Notes under the pieces: generated by a model
Told to the model about the DNA's origin: nothing
Database searches by the model: none
The model's input: the letters and a program-made list of their open reading frames with translations, nothing else
In this document: positions 16,556 to 24,848 of the stretch, piece after piece
Position numbering within the stretch: position 1 is the stretch's first letter
How the letters are laid out: each line of letters begins with the position of its first letter
Program-made: the position numbers and the translations under genes
NCBI GenBank assembly: GCA_018241725.1
Contig: JAFEDI010000077.1
Location: 1-64,000, forward strand
DNA length: 64,000 nt
Direction of reading: 5' to 3'
Source of the DNA: Pseudomonadota bacterium
GTDB taxonomy: Bacteria; Pseudomonadota; Gammaproteobacteria; Burkholderiales; Rhodocyclaceae

Positions 16556-17173
16556 TCAAACCGTTGCCAGGTCGAGCGGAACAGCCCGGTACTGCTCGGA
16601 CTCGCCGACCCGCTCATAGACGCGCACATAGACGGCGGTGCCGGTGCTCTGGATGCTGTCGCGGATGGCCTGCATCGCCCGCAGCCATTCATCGTCCTTG
16701 ATCTCCAGGCGCAGCAGCTCGAGGACTGCGGCCATCTTGATCTGCCCTTTCGAGTCGGTACGAAATGCGCGATCAACCAGGGCGCGGATGTTGGCGTTGG
16801 CGCCTTCGCTCCAGCGGATGATGCACTGGTTGATCAAGGCCTTCGCGGCCTCGATCTCCTCGGTGAAGGTGATGCGCTCGGAGAAGGCGCGGACGATCTT
16901 GAAGCTACCGTCGAAGGTCGTGACGGTGACGTTGCCCTTCTCGCCGCCGACCGACACCTTGTAGCGCTCCGCGCTGATCGTGACCAGATCGGCGATCTCT
17001 GTCAGGGCGCGGGTCTTGAACTGCTTGAGCTCGTTGCTCAAGCGGACGGCGCTGTCAGCCAGGCCGCGGGCGACATCGTCGCGCAGCAGATCCTGCTCGC
17101 GCACCTGGTCGCGCGGCACGAGGTGGCCCGAGGCGTTCTTGAGGTAGCCGTCGGGGATGGTGGTTGCAGCCAT
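16556..17173 (-). CDS. DUF3164 protein
   Basis: The 205-residue product has the DUF3164 pattern of transposable phages: DGYLKNASGHLVPRDQVREQ at the start, SAERYKVSVGGEKGNVTVTT in the middle, and LINQCIIRWSEGANANIRAL with DRAFRTDSKGQI toward the end. Members are sometimes misnamed sulfate transporters, but there is no membrane segment. They lie in early operons after the transposition genes; the role is unknown. AAGGA lies before the ATG. Confidence 0.88.
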   Translation of the reverse strand: MAATTIPDGYLKNASGHLVPRDQVREQDLLRDDVARGLADSAVRLSNELKQFKTRALTEIADLVTISAERYKVSVGGEKGNVTVTTFDGSFKIVRAFSERITFTEEIEAAKALINQCIIRWSEGANANIRALVDRAFRTDSKGQIKMAAVLELLRLEIKDDEWLRAMQAIRDSIQSTGTAVYVRVYERVGESEQYRAVPLDLATV

Positions 17174-17211
17174 GGAAACTGTCCTTTCTTGATGTGTGGT
17201 TACGGCCGGCC

Positions 17212-17436
17212 TCAGAGGTCCGGATTGGCTTCTTGAATGCTCACGATGTGCTGCTCGGTAACTGCCTTGACGGTGCCGATCGCGATAGCCAGGCGGCCCA
17301 GCATCGAGTCATAGCCCCAGTCACCCGGCGCACCGAGAAAGCGCTTCAGGCCGTCGATGTGGGCATTGAGGGTGACGGCCTCCTTGAAGGACAGCGCCGA
17401 TTCCGAAAGCGGGAGTTCGTTAAACGGTGCGCTCAT
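17212..17436 (-). CDS. Small early protein of unknown function (74 aa)
   Basis: The product begins MSAPFNELPLSESALSFKEA and is helical (LNAHIDGLKRFLGAPGDWGY). Its ATG overlaps the stop of the 123-residue gene by four bases, and 38 bases separate it from DUF3164. The length and the overlapping start support expression. No family was recognised. Confidence 0.65.
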   Translation of the reverse strand: MSAPFNELPLSESALSFKEAVTLNAHIDGLKRFLGAPGDWGYDSMLGRLAIAIGTVKAVTEQHIVSIQEANPDL

Positions 17437-17804
17437 GCCAGGGTCCCCCCATGAACGGATTTAGCGTGGTTGCTGGGCGGGATGTCGATTGCGCCGACTC
17501 GGCGGCCGGGCCGGTGGGTCGGCACACGGCCGACCGGATAGACGACTTCGCGGGAGACGCCTTCGTCGAAGACCGATGCCGTGATGACCTGGTGGCCGGC
17601 GATCAGGGCATCAAGCTCGCGACGGACTGCCGCAGGATCGCCACCGATCTTTTTCATCAGGTCCCGGACGTCGATGGCGTTCTGGCTGCAGTGCTTCGAC
17701 AGCGCCTTCAGAAGCCGGCTACGCAAGGTTGGATCGACGAGCTGCGTCGCGCAGCCGGGCTCCCAGGCAGTGAAGGCACGTGCCGAGGTGGGATTCGGTT
17801 TCAT
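17433..17804 (-). CDS. Early protein of unknown function (123 aa)
   Basis: The product begins MKPNPTSARAFTAWEPGCAT. A central part (RSRLLKALSKHCSQNAIDVR, then DLMKKIGGDPAAVRRELDAL) looks like a small winged-helix or helix-turn-helix fold followed by a strand with VVYPVGRVP. A DNA-binding role is possible but only suggested by shape. It overlaps its neighbours by four bases on both sides. Confidence 0.6.
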   Translation of the reverse strand: MKPNPTSARAFTAWEPGCATQLVDPTLRSRLLKALSKHCSQNAIDVRDLMKKIGGDPAAVRRELDALIAGHQVITASVFDEGVSREVVYPVGRVPTHRPGRRVGAIDIPPSNHAKSVHGGTLA

Positions 17805-18259
17805 CGTGCCACCTCACTGAGCTGCACCGACTGCATGGCCTTGGCCGTCGCCTGGTGCCGATCCTGCACGTCGCAGTCGGCCCCAACGGCTTCCGTTACT
17901 GCGGCGGCCGGCGCTTGTGGGGCCACGAGTGCAAGCAGCACCGCAGAGGCCGCACCGAGCACGAATGCCAGCACCAACTTGGCCCACGAGATGTCGCGGC
18001 TGATCTGCAGCACTTGAGGCGTATCGGGAAAGTCGGCAGGGCAAGCAAACACCAGATCGGTATCCACTGGGATCAGGCTGCTGGCCAGTTCGACCATGGC
18101 GCAGTCTCCTGAGCCATAGGCTGGCGCAAAGACGCGATCCCAAGCGGGCGGCTGAGCAGGTGTGCGACGCACAGCGACCAGGTCACCGATCTCGAAACGC
18201 TCATTGAACTGGATGGCCTTGTGCACGCCAATGATCGTGCGCGGGTGTTCGGTACGCAT
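17801..18259 (-). CDS. Early membrane-anchored protein of unknown function
   Basis: The start is ATG 18259 (MRTEHPRTIIGVHKAIQFNE), two bases after the transposition ATPase stop. Residues 1-85 are soluble. A single hydrophobic helix follows (LVLAFVLGAASAVLLALVAP), then a short tail. It is probably a bitopic inner-membrane protein. It lies directly after the A and B transposition genes. No family was recognised. Confidence 0.65.
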   Translation of the reverse strand: MRTEHPRTIIGVHKAIQFNERFEIGDLVAVRRTPAQPPAWDRVFAPAYGSGDCAMVELASSLIPVDTDLVFACPADFPDTPQVLQISRDISWAKLVLAFVLGAASAVLLALVAPQAPAAAVTEAVGADCDVQDRHQATAKAMQSVQLSEVAR

Positions 18260-18261
18260 GA

Positions 18262-19470
18262 TCAGCACCCCGCAATGACTTGCGCATCGACGCGCGGATA
18301 GCCGACAGAGGCCGCGGCATTCATGGCGCGGCAGACCAGGTTATTGACCACCAGCGGATGGCAGATGGACACCGTGTCCGATGCCTTTCCACCGCGCGGC
18401 GTGCGCACCAGGCGGGCGCGGATGGCATCGACCGCGTCGTCGGCGAACACATCCTCCAGGCGCAGACCCATGCGGGCGAACTTGTGCTTGAGGTAGTCGC
18501 CGAGGTCGTTGTCGAGCGGGCGCATCTCCACCACCTCGCAGCGCTGCACGACTTCGCGGACTTCGGGGTTCTGCTCGGAGAGTAGGACGCGCAGCTCGGT
18601 CTGGCCGATCAGCGCCACGCCGAGCACACGCTGCAGGCCGCGCTTGAGCTCAAGGAAGCCCTTGAGGTGCTTCAAGGTGGCTTTGGGCAGGCGGTGGGCT
18701 TCTTCAATCACCAGGAGGTGGGAATAGCCGCTGGCCACCGAAGCGCACAGCAGCTCGTGAGCTTGCTTGGCGCGGGCCTGCGGGCTGCACTTCATCGTCG
18801 TGCTGGGGGCCAGCGTGGCGATGATGGACTCGGCGATCTGCACCGACTTCATCGGCGTGCCCTTGGTCTCGTTGGCCTCCATCTCCAGCGTGTAGGGCTT
18901 GATGACAATGATCGGGCGGGACTCGTCGAGGATGCGCTGCTCGAGCTCCTCGCGCAGGGTGGACTTGCCGGCGCCGGATTCGCCGATCAAGGCGATGAAG
19001 CCGTGATTGACGGCGGCGTCCATCAGCGCAGCCCGTGCCACGCGGGCGCCGGGATACTGGAAGACGTCGTCGCGGGTCTGGATGTCATCCACGAAGGGGC
19101 TGCGGTGCAGGCCGAAGTGGGTCTTGGCTTCTGCCGAAAGGCGTTCGTTGCGTAGTAGCATGGGGTCCTCTTGCTGTGCGTGCGTGGTTGCTTGTGCTGC
19201 GGGAGAGGCCTCGGCAAGGTGCGAACTTGCCGGGGCCACTTGTTTTTCGACGGTGGCCTGCAGCGCGGCGATGTCGGCCTCGGTGGCACCGCGCTGCTCA
19301 AACCATTGAACGATGGCGTCCCGGTATTGCTGGGCACGGCGAACAGGCCAATCGCCGTGCACGATGCGGTTGGCGACAGACCGGGCGATTCCGGTTCCGC
19401 GGTACAGGTCGCCCTGGGTATGGCCGACCTTGGCCAGCAGGCTGACCATCGTGACGTTGGGTGCATCCAT
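18262..19470 (-). CDS. Transposition ATPase, MuB/ExeA-like
   Basis: The 402-residue AAA protein has a Walker A GESGAGKST near residue 170 and a Walker B LLVIEEAH. The N-terminus (1-60, GDLYRGTGIARSVANRIVHG) looks like a helix-turn-helix. The type matches the ExeA-like ATPase that replaces MuB in BcepMu-type phages. It should bind DNA with ATP, select target DNA and stimulate the transposase. AGGAG lies before ATG 19470, and only three bases separate it from the transposase stop. Confidence 0.9.
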   Translation of the reverse strand: MDAPNVTMVSLLAKVGHTQGDLYRGTGIARSVANRIVHGDWPVRRAQQYRDAIVQWFEQRGATEADIAALQATVEKQVAPASSHLAEASPAAQATTHAQQEDPMLLRNERLSAEAKTHFGLHRSPFVDDIQTRDDVFQYPGARVARAALMDAAVNHGFIALIGESGAGKSTLREELEQRILDESRPIIVIKPYTLEMEANETKGTPMKSVQIAESIIATLAPSTTMKCSPQARAKQAHELLCASVASGYSHLLVIEEAHRLPKATLKHLKGFLELKRGLQRVLGVALIGQTELRVLLSEQNPEVREVVQRCEVVEMRPLDNDLGDYLKHKFARMGLRLEDVFADDAVDAIRARLVRTPRGGKASDTVSICHPLVVNNLVCRAMNAAASVGYPRVDAQVIAGC

Positions 19471-19473
19471 GGA

Positions 19474-21237
19474 TCAGGCTCCTACTACGACGCGCAGGCC
19501 GGCCCGGACGGTGAGGCGCTGCGCAAGGTTGTCGAGTTCGGTATCGGGCACGCCGTCCGGGTACAGGGCGGCGATCTGGCGGTTCTTTTCCACGTCGAGG
19601 GTGACGCCACGACGGAGCAGCTCGGTGGCGGCGGCGAAGTGGGTAAGGATCTGGGCCGGGGCCGTGGCGGCGGTGACGCCGACATGCAGGCCGGTGCCGC
19701 GGCGCGGCAGGATGGTCGGCAGTTCGGTCTGCTCGATTTCCTTCCAGGGGTCGATGCGGCCACCGAACGGCAGCGCCTTGGCCTTGCGCGCGGCCTCAGC
19801 CTGCTCGTCCGTCTCGGCCTCCATGGCCACGCGGTTCACCAGCTTGCGATTGACGTCGGCCTGGGTGTCCGCGTGGCGCTTCCAGTCCTCGCCGATCACG
19901 TTGGCGTCCAGGCGGAAGCCATCGTCACCCCGCTGCACCAGGGGAATCGGGTACAGCGTTTCGTGGCCATGCTCATCGGTATCGACGACCAGGGCGGCGT
20001 CGGGCTGATAGGGGCTATGCGTCACCATCATCGACTCGCCGACCATCACGCGCGGAATGCTGCTGACGTCGAACTCCTGACCGCCGAAGCTGACGGTGAG
20101 CGTGTCGCTGACCTTGCGGCGCTCCGGGGCATGCGTGAGCAGGCGGCGAGCCAGATCCGCATCAACGATGCGCAGTTGCTCCTGGTTGATCGTGAGCCAT
20201 TGCTGCAGGCGGGTCTTGCCGTGGCGGCTGTGTTCCTTGGTGGCGTTGTACCAGCGCGCCCACTTGCGGGCGGCGGCGTTGAGCTCTTCCAGGCTGGCCA
20301 CCGGCTGGAAGCGCAGACCCGACTCGAAGCTGCGTTCAATGATGTTCCGCGCGTTCTCGACCTGGCCGGTAGCTCGAGCGTTTTCCGGGGCGTGCGGAAT
20401 GGTCTGCACTTGTAGGCGACGCGTGAGGTTGGCGAAGGCGCCGGATGTGTTGGCGCTGCCCATGTCCATCATCAGGATGTAGGGCACGCCATGCAGCTTG
20501 TGCGGATCGTCCGGAAGGTGCTCGATGGCCAGAATGAAGGACTCGGCGAGGTTGGCCGCAGACTCGGCGCCCATCACGTAATTGAGGAAGATGGCGCCGG
20601 AGTTGTGGTCGGTGACCTCGTAGGACCACACGCGGTCCGCCTCGATGCGCTTGAGGTTGGCCGGCTTGTTTTTGTAGAACTTGGCGCGCTCCATGACCTG
20701 CAGGCCGCTCTCCTTCGCGGTGCGGGCGTTGAGGTAGTAGAGCACGCACAGGCTGGCGTCGATCTGCCAGACGTGGTTGGGGTGCAGGCTGCGCAGCTCC
20801 ACCGCCGGCGCGGCGCGCAGAAGCTGGTCGGGGTGCAGGCCATAGGTCCGCAGGGCGCGAGCGATGGCGGAGTCGGACAGCAGGATGCACTCGCCGGTGG
20901 CCGGATCAACCCGTTCGGCACGCACCTCGCCGTTGGCGCGGAGCATCGACACTGCCTGGCCGATGGAGAGCAGCCGCTTGTTGTTCTTGCGCAGGGATTC
21001 CATCAACAGTGCCGAGATGATCACGGCTTCCTCACGGCTGAGGGACACGTCGCCGGCGTCGTCGCGGCGCTTGCGGGTGGGCTTCACGGCCACCTCCTTG
21101 ATCTTGCGCAACAGGGTTGCGCGGGTCATGCCCAGGCGCTGGCAGGCCTCGGTGTAAACCGCCTCCTTATTTCCATGGCCGGCCTGGTCGGCAGCGCGGA
21201 ACACGGACAGGAGCGAATCGACCATTGCGGGATTCAT
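19474..21237 (-). CDS. Mu-type DDE transposase
   Basis: The 587-residue protein is a phage transposase with an rve-type core. The acidic triad is visible as VWQIDAS, LMMDMGSAN and GQVENARNIIERSF, in that order. The N-terminal part (1-150) carries helix-turn-helix-like DNA-binding segments (CQRLGMTRATLLRKIKE). The C-terminal part, after a Mu-transposase beta-barrel-like domain (VSDTLTVSFGGQEFDVSSIP), is presumably where the ATPase acts. It catalyses strand transfer of the phage ends for integration and replication. GGAG lies six bases before the ATG. Confidence 0.94.
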   Translation of the reverse strand: MNPAMVDSLLSVFRAADQAGHGNKEAVYTEACQRLGMTRATLLRKIKEVAVKPTRKRRDDAGDVSLSREEAVIISALLMESLRKNNKRLLSIGQAVSMLRANGEVRAERVDPATGECILLSDSAIARALRTYGLHPDQLLRAAPAVELRSLHPNHVWQIDASLCVLYYLNARTAKESGLQVMERAKFYKNKPANLKRIEADRVWSYEVTDHNSGAIFLNYVMGAESAANLAESFILAIEHLPDDPHKLHGVPYILMMDMGSANTSGAFANLTRRLQVQTIPHAPENARATGQVENARNIIERSFESGLRFQPVASLEELNAAARKWARWYNATKEHSRHGKTRLQQWLTINQEQLRIVDADLARRLLTHAPERRKVSDTLTVSFGGQEFDVSSIPRVMVGESMMVTHSPYQPDAALVVDTDEHGHETLYPIPLVQRGDDGFRLDANVIGEDWKRHADTQADVNRKLVNRVAMEAETDEQAEAARKAKALPFGGRIDPWKEIEQTELPTILPRRGTGLHVGVTAATAPAQILTHFAAATELLRRGVTLDVEKNRQIAALYPDGVPDTELDNLAQRLTVRAGLRVVVGA

Positions 21238-21249
21238 GTCGGACTCCGA

Positions 21250-22161
21250 TCAGGCCCCAACCCAGCCGGGGATCTCGGCACCGGCGATGTCGGGAATATC
21301 GAACTCGTCGCGCAAGCCGGTCAGATCCTTGAACAGCTGGCCGACGATTCCGGCGCTCCACAGCACGCTGTCGCCGCCGTTCCGCTGATGGTGTTCCTGG
21401 AGCGCAGCCAGGCCGGCACGCAGCTGGCCGATGATGGCGCCGCGGGCATCGTTGGCGATGGAGGTGACTTCCTTGCGCAGCTGGTCGATGACCTCATCCG
21501 GCGCAGCAGACTGGATGCGCTTCGACTTGGCACGCTCAGCGTCGAGGAGCTTGTTCTTCTCGGAAAGCAGTTCGGCCTTGGCCTTCTCTTCTTCCCGCGC
21601 CTCGCGCAGTGCTGCGCGGAGTTCCTTGACCGACATGGATGCGATGTCGTCGAGCTTGAGCTCGCCGGTCTGGCCGGTCAGCGTGAGCTCTTCGACCTGG
21701 TCATCGTCGAGCACGAGCAGCTCAAAGAGCTTGGTCTGGTTTCCGATGGCCTCCAAAACGTGCGTTGACGCACGATTTGAGAACTTCACCGCAGCTTGCG
21801 AGAAGCGCCTAGCGACACTCTCATCAATTCCCAGCACATCAAGGCGCGCTTTGAAATTTCCATGCCCGCACGCCAGCTTGAGAACAGCCAAGCCACGGCC
21901 AACCTCCAGGCAGGCCTCCACGCTTCGGCGCATATTGGCCGCGATGTCGCGCTGGATCAGGTCCGGATCGGTGCAGTCCGCGGGGAGCTGATAGCCGACC
22001 TGGTTGGCGATGGCACGCACGGCAGCCTGGTGTTGCGATACGGCGAGCTGCTTGTCGGACTCGGTCTGCTGCATCACGGTCATGGCGTTCTCGATGCGCT
22101 TCTCGTCGAGATCGGGCTCGATGACGTCCGGTGCGGCGGTGGGTTGGCGGCCTCTTGTCAT
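21250..22161 (-). CDS. Early coiled-coil protein of unknown function
   Basis: The start is ATG 22161 (MTRGRQPTAAPDVIEPDLDE), which has AAGGA six bases upstream; an in-frame ATG at 22176 overlaps the previous stop. The N-terminal half has a DUF3102-like region (VGRGLAVLKLACGHGNFKAR, then LGIDESVARRFSQAAVKFSN), found in plasmid and phage DNA-linked proteins. A Glu/Ala/Lys coiled coil follows (REAREEEKAKAELLSEKNKL). It lies 12 bases before the transposase gene. A role in DNA binding or partition-like organisation is only a guess. Confidence 0.72.
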   Translation of the reverse strand: MTRGRQPTAAPDVIEPDLDEKRIENAMTVMQQTESDKQLAVSQHQAAVRAIANQVGYQLPADCTDPDLIQRDIAANMRRSVEACLEVGRGLAVLKLACGHGNFKARLDVLGIDESVARRFSQAAVKFSNRASTHVLEAIGNQTKLFELLVLDDDQVEELTLTGQTGELKLDDIASMSVKELRAALREAREEEKAKAELLSEKNKLLDAERAKSKRIQSAAPDEVIDQLRKEVTSIANDARGAIIGQLRAGLAALQEHHQRNGGDSVLWSAGIVGQLFKDLTGLRDEFDIPDIAGAEIPGWVGA

Positions 22162-22175
22162 GGTTCTGTCCTTCA

Positions 22176-22478
22176 TCAGTTACGGGTGAAACGCTGCTTG
22201 GCTTCCTGGAGTTCCTGCTCGGCGCGGTCGATGGCGGACCACACCTTGATGGTTTGCTGCGGCAGGCGCTGGGTGAGCACCCAGCGGCCGGTCTCCTCCT
22301 TCAGGCGGACGATGCCGGCGGTGTCGAGGTTGTCGAGGTCGCGGGTCATCGTCCCGGGCGCGGCGCCGACTGCCTTGGCCAGCTCGGACGGCAGGTAGCC
22401 GTTGACCACGTCGTTGAAGAGGAACAGCACAAGCTTGATGAGGCGCTGCTGGGCGTCGTTGGTGTATTTTCCGGCCAT
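22176..22478 (-). CDS. Winged-helix DNA-binding early protein
   Basis: The 100-residue protein looks like an IclR/MarR-style winged helix: NDVVNGYLPSELAKAVGAAP as recognition region, then TMTRDLDNLDTAGIVRLKEE, followed by a strand. It shares one base with its upstream neighbour and its stop overlaps the alternative start of the next gene. It may regulate the phage early region; the target is unknown. Confidence 0.75.
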   Translation of the reverse strand: MAGKYTNDAQQRLIKLVLFLFNDVVNGYLPSELAKAVGAAPGTMTRDLDNLDTAGIVRLKEETGRWVLTQRLPQQTIKVWSAIDRAEQELQEAKQRFTRN

Positions 22479-22948
22479 TACTCAGACTCCAGATTCAGTT
22501 CGGGTTGAATGTCGTTGCGCAGGTTCTCGCGGTGCCAGGCCAGGCTTTCGAGCCCCTGTCCCAGTTTGCTGAGCGTGGAGTCGCGGTCGGCCGCACCTTT
22601 CATGTAACCGAGCAAGGCGCCGGTGGCGTCGTGCAGGGTGGCCTGCAGGGTGTGCACGTCATCGCTGGTGATGGCGCGGCCGCGGGGGATGCTGATCACC
22701 ACGTCGCCTTCACGGCTGGCGAGGTAACGCACCACGTTGTTGGCGCCGGTGAGGTGCTGCCAGGCCAGCAATGCCCGCACCGGCATGGAATCGGTTTCGA
22801 TCCATTTGTAGAGCGTGGCGGGTGTAACGCTCATCAGCTCGGCCAGCCGCTCGATGTTGAGGCGGCGATGCCGATAGGCGCGGTCTTTGTCGGCTTCGAA
22901 GGCGGCCTTGAGGCTGCTGGGAACCGGTTTCGAAGATCTGCGTGTCAT
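22478..22948 (-). CDS. Helix-turn-helix early protein
   Basis: The 156-residue protein begins MTRRSSKPVPSSLKAAFEAD and has a clear helix-turn-helix at residues 30-50 (LNIERLAELMSVTPATLYKW). After it comes a helical region with a possible dimer interface (LHDATGALLGYMKGA). It resembles early phage regulators of the Mu-like group, but no named family was recognised. It lies first in the tight leftward gene run after a gap of 93 bases. Confidence 0.75.
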   Translation of the reverse strand: MTRRSSKPVPSSLKAAFEADKDRAYRHRRLNIERLAELMSVTPATLYKWIETDSMPVRALLAWQHLTGANNVVRYLASREGDVVISIPRGRAITSDDVHTLQATLHDATGALLGYMKGAADRDSTLSKLGQGLESLAWHRENLRNDIQPELNLESE

Positions 22949-23040
22949 TGGAATGGACTGCCAGTTGAGTTCTTCTAAACAAACAGTGGTTTCGATGCGG
23001 CTAAAATGGGTTTTGCGTGACTAAACTGCGGGGCATCAAA

Positions 23041-23778
23041 TCAACCGACAGGAGCGTCGTCATGCAAGTGCTGATCAGCCTCAAGGATTCGGGTATCGAC
23101 CCGCAGGCGGACACTCACCTCGAACAGGGAGACGTCATGTACGTCGAGGGGCCGGACCGGGCCTACCTCCACTACATGTACCGACATGCCGATGGGCGGG
23201 AGGGTGAAGAAATTGCTGCCTTGTGGCGGCTTGATTCCGATGCAGCGCGTATCCTGGCCTGCGGCCTGGGCGCTGCTGACGGGCAGGTCTGCCACACGCG
23301 GCCCTGGCTGGTGACCTGGATCAAGGACGGCGTCGTTGCGGTGAAGCGGAAGCCGATCGGTCTCGACAGGGCTACCTGGCTGATGATTGCCCTGGCCTCC
23401 CAGGACCTGCTTGATCGCGATGCCCAGCTCTTCGGCCGTCAGGCTGTTGATGCTGGGGAGGTGTAGATACAGATTGCTTCTCCTGGCGGCCTCGACCAGG
23501 CTGCGGGCGACGGCCTGGGCTTCGGATTGCGTCAACGCGGACTTAGCGTTGGTATCGTTGGTGCCTTTTAGCCTGGGTGCCTGGAAGCTGGTCGCGGTAC
23601 GGATGTCGCAAACCACGAACGTGATGAGATCACTGACCGGCTGCTCTGGAATGGTCACTCGGTCTCCATCCCGCAGCGAGGGGCAGGCCGACACGTCATA
23701 GAACTTGTCGGCAACGTAGATGCACAGGCCTTCACCGACGATGCGGGAGCCAGCGGGAATGAGGTTGGGGTTCATCAT
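23041..23778 (-). CDS. Early protein of unknown function; 3' half conflicts with plus-strand gene
   Basis: From ATG 23778 the frame begins MMNPNLIPAGSRIVGEGLCI. It reads convincingly for about 130 residues (CDIRTATSFQAPRLKGTNDT, SLVEAARRSNLYLHLPSINS, LTAEELGIAIKQVLG). Beyond about base 23385 the composition becomes odd, with no clear structure, and the plus-strand gene 23062-23466 lies across it. The real protein may have lost its original end through a rearrangement or frameshift. The N-terminal part is well supported; the stop at 23041 is not. Confidence 0.5.
   Translation of the reverse strand: MMNPNLIPAGSRIVGEGLCIYVADKFYDVSACPSLRDGDRVTIPEQPVSDLITFVVCDIRTATSFQAPRLKGTNDTNAKSALTQSEAQAVARSLVEAARRSNLYLHLPSINSLTAEELGIAIKQVLGGQGNHQPGSPVETDRLPLHRNDAVLDPGHQPGPRVADLPVSSAQAAGQDTRCIGIKPPQGSNFFTLPPIGMSVHVVEVGPVRPLDVHDVSLFEVSVRLRVDTRILEADQHLHDDAPVG
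23062..23466 (+). CDS. Small plus-strand protein of unknown function (134 aa)
   Basis: ATG 23062 has AGGAG seven bases upstream. The product begins MQVLISLKDSGIDPQADTHL, with YVEGPDRAYLHYMYRHADG in the middle and WLVTWIKDGVVAVKRKPIG further on. Third codon positions are strongly G/C, as expected of a real gene. It is transcribed against the early operon and overlaps the 3' part of a minus-strand frame by all of its length; the last 25 residues are the least reliable. The function is unknown. Confidence 0.5.
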   Translation: MQVLISLKDSGIDPQADTHLEQGDVMYVEGPDRAYLHYMYRHADGREGEEIAALWRLDSDAARILACGLGAADGQVCHTRPWLVTWIKDGVVAVKRKPIGLDRATWLMIALASQDLLDRDAQLFGRQAVDAGEV

Positions 23779-23786
23779 CACGAACC

Positions 23787-24014
23787 TCAGGCCGCTTGTT
23801 GAAGGGCAGTGGCGGGGTTGCTGCAGACCTCGCCCTGCTTTAGACCGAGCTTGACAGCGATGTCGTGGGCCTGGCCGCGGATGCACTTCTTGCGGCCGCC
23901 CAGGACTTCGAAGACGAGGTTGGGGCTGAACTTATTGGCGATCGCCCACTGGGTGATCGAAACACCCTTGCTCTTGAGTTCTTCGCGAACTTGGGCTGCG
24001 GTGCGTAGGGACAT
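23787..24014 (-). CDS. BcepMu gp16-family regulator (Cro/Ner-like)
   Basis: The 75-residue protein fits the phage-associated BcepMu gp16 family: TAAQVREELKSKGVSITQWA, then VFEVLGGRKKCIRGQAHDIA, and ending with a KLGLKQG helix. The pattern is a compact helix-turn-helix. It is divergent to the repressor gene across a 134-base region that holds repeated operator-like sites, so it is the probable early switch counterpart. It is first in the leftward early operon. Confidence 0.88.
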   Translation of the reverse strand: MSLRTAAQVREELKSKGVSITQWAIANKFSPNLVFEVLGGRKKCIRGQAHDIAVKLGLKQGEVCSNPATALQQAA

Positions 24015-24084
24015 GGATGCGCTCCGAAATGGCGTCGGAACCTGTGCGAAAGGTGCCGACTAAGTTTTAGTGCGTGGTTGGTTT

Positions 24085-24148
24085 GTGTGATTTGAATATT
24101 AGGTGCAATTTTTCGACCTGTAAAGGCAAAAGTGTGATTTCTCGACTT
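24085..24148. promoter_or_regulatory. Operator-like direct repeats in the repressor-gp16 divergent region
   Basis: Two copies, GTGCAATTTTTCGACCT at 24103-24119 and GTGTGATTTCTCGACTT at 24132-24148, match at 13 of 17 positions. A partial third copy, GTGTGATTT, begins at 24085. The repeats lie between the two divergent regulator genes, 29 bases apart start to start for the two full copies. They are likely binding sites for the repressor or the gp16-type protein. Confidence 0.6.
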
Positions 24149-24757
24149 ATGAAAGCGGTAATGAAGGAGTTCAAACTCGACCAAAAGCAGCTGGCGGTCG
24201 TTCTTGACGTCCCTCTGCATCGCGTAAAAAGCCTCACGTCTGGGCGAGTGCAAAAACTCACCCGAGAAGAGAGCGAGGCTCTAGTCACGAAGCTTCGAAT
24301 CAACCCGGAGTGGCTGATCACGGGTGAAGAGCCGATGATCGAAGAGGAAACCGACAGGGAGTTTTCGGATCGGATTCAAGCCATCAACCACATGAATGCA
24401 GTCGTCGCGGCTTTGCCACTGGATGAACTAGGCCGGGCGCGTTTACAGGCCTTGATGACGGGTGACCCTGCGCAGGACGGGCCATTGATTGCGAAAGCGA
24501 TGCGCGGGAGTTACGACTCAGAAAAACCCATCCAGACCGAGCGATCCGGAAATGTCACCCAGTTTCCAGTGACAGAATCCACAGGACTTTTGTGGCGTGA
24601 TTTACTGGTGATGGCAGTCGACGCACTGCATGACGCACAGTTGAGCTTGCCTGGTGAGAAGCTGGCTGAACTGGTGGATCTGTTGATGGCCCTTCAGCGG
24701 GCTGGCGCCAAGCTGGATAAGGACACCGTTACTGCTCAAGTTAGGCTGGTAGCGTGA
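24149..24757 (+). CDS. Prophage repressor (C-like)
   Basis: ATG 24149 starts MKAVMKEFKLDQKQLAVVLD with a helix-turn-helix at residues 8-28 (LDQKQLAVVLDVPLHRVKSL). The next stretch (TREESEALVTKLRINPEWLI, then TGEEPM) is typical of small phage and CI-like repressors that bind operators in the divergent region. The C-terminal 100 residues are helical, presumably for dimers. No S24 peptidase motif is seen, so induction by RecA-driven cleavage is unlikely. No clear Shine-Dalgarno sequence precedes the ATG, and a second ATG at 24161 is also possible. Confidence 0.75.
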   Translation: MKAVMKEFKLDQKQLAVVLDVPLHRVKSLTSGRVQKLTREESEALVTKLRINPEWLITGEEPMIEEETDREFSDRIQAINHMNAVVAALPLDELGRARLQALMTGDPAQDGPLIAKAMRGSYDSEKPIQTERSGNVTQFPVTESTGLLWRDLLVMAVDALHDAQLSLPGEKLAELVDLLMALQRAGAKLDKDTVTAQVRLVA

Positions 24758-24848
24758 CTTATTACACGTTGCAAGGTTGCCGAAAGCAAAAAACTGTCGA
24801 AATCGCCGCCTATCATCACCGCATATCCCCATGCTCGTGAGCTAGGCT

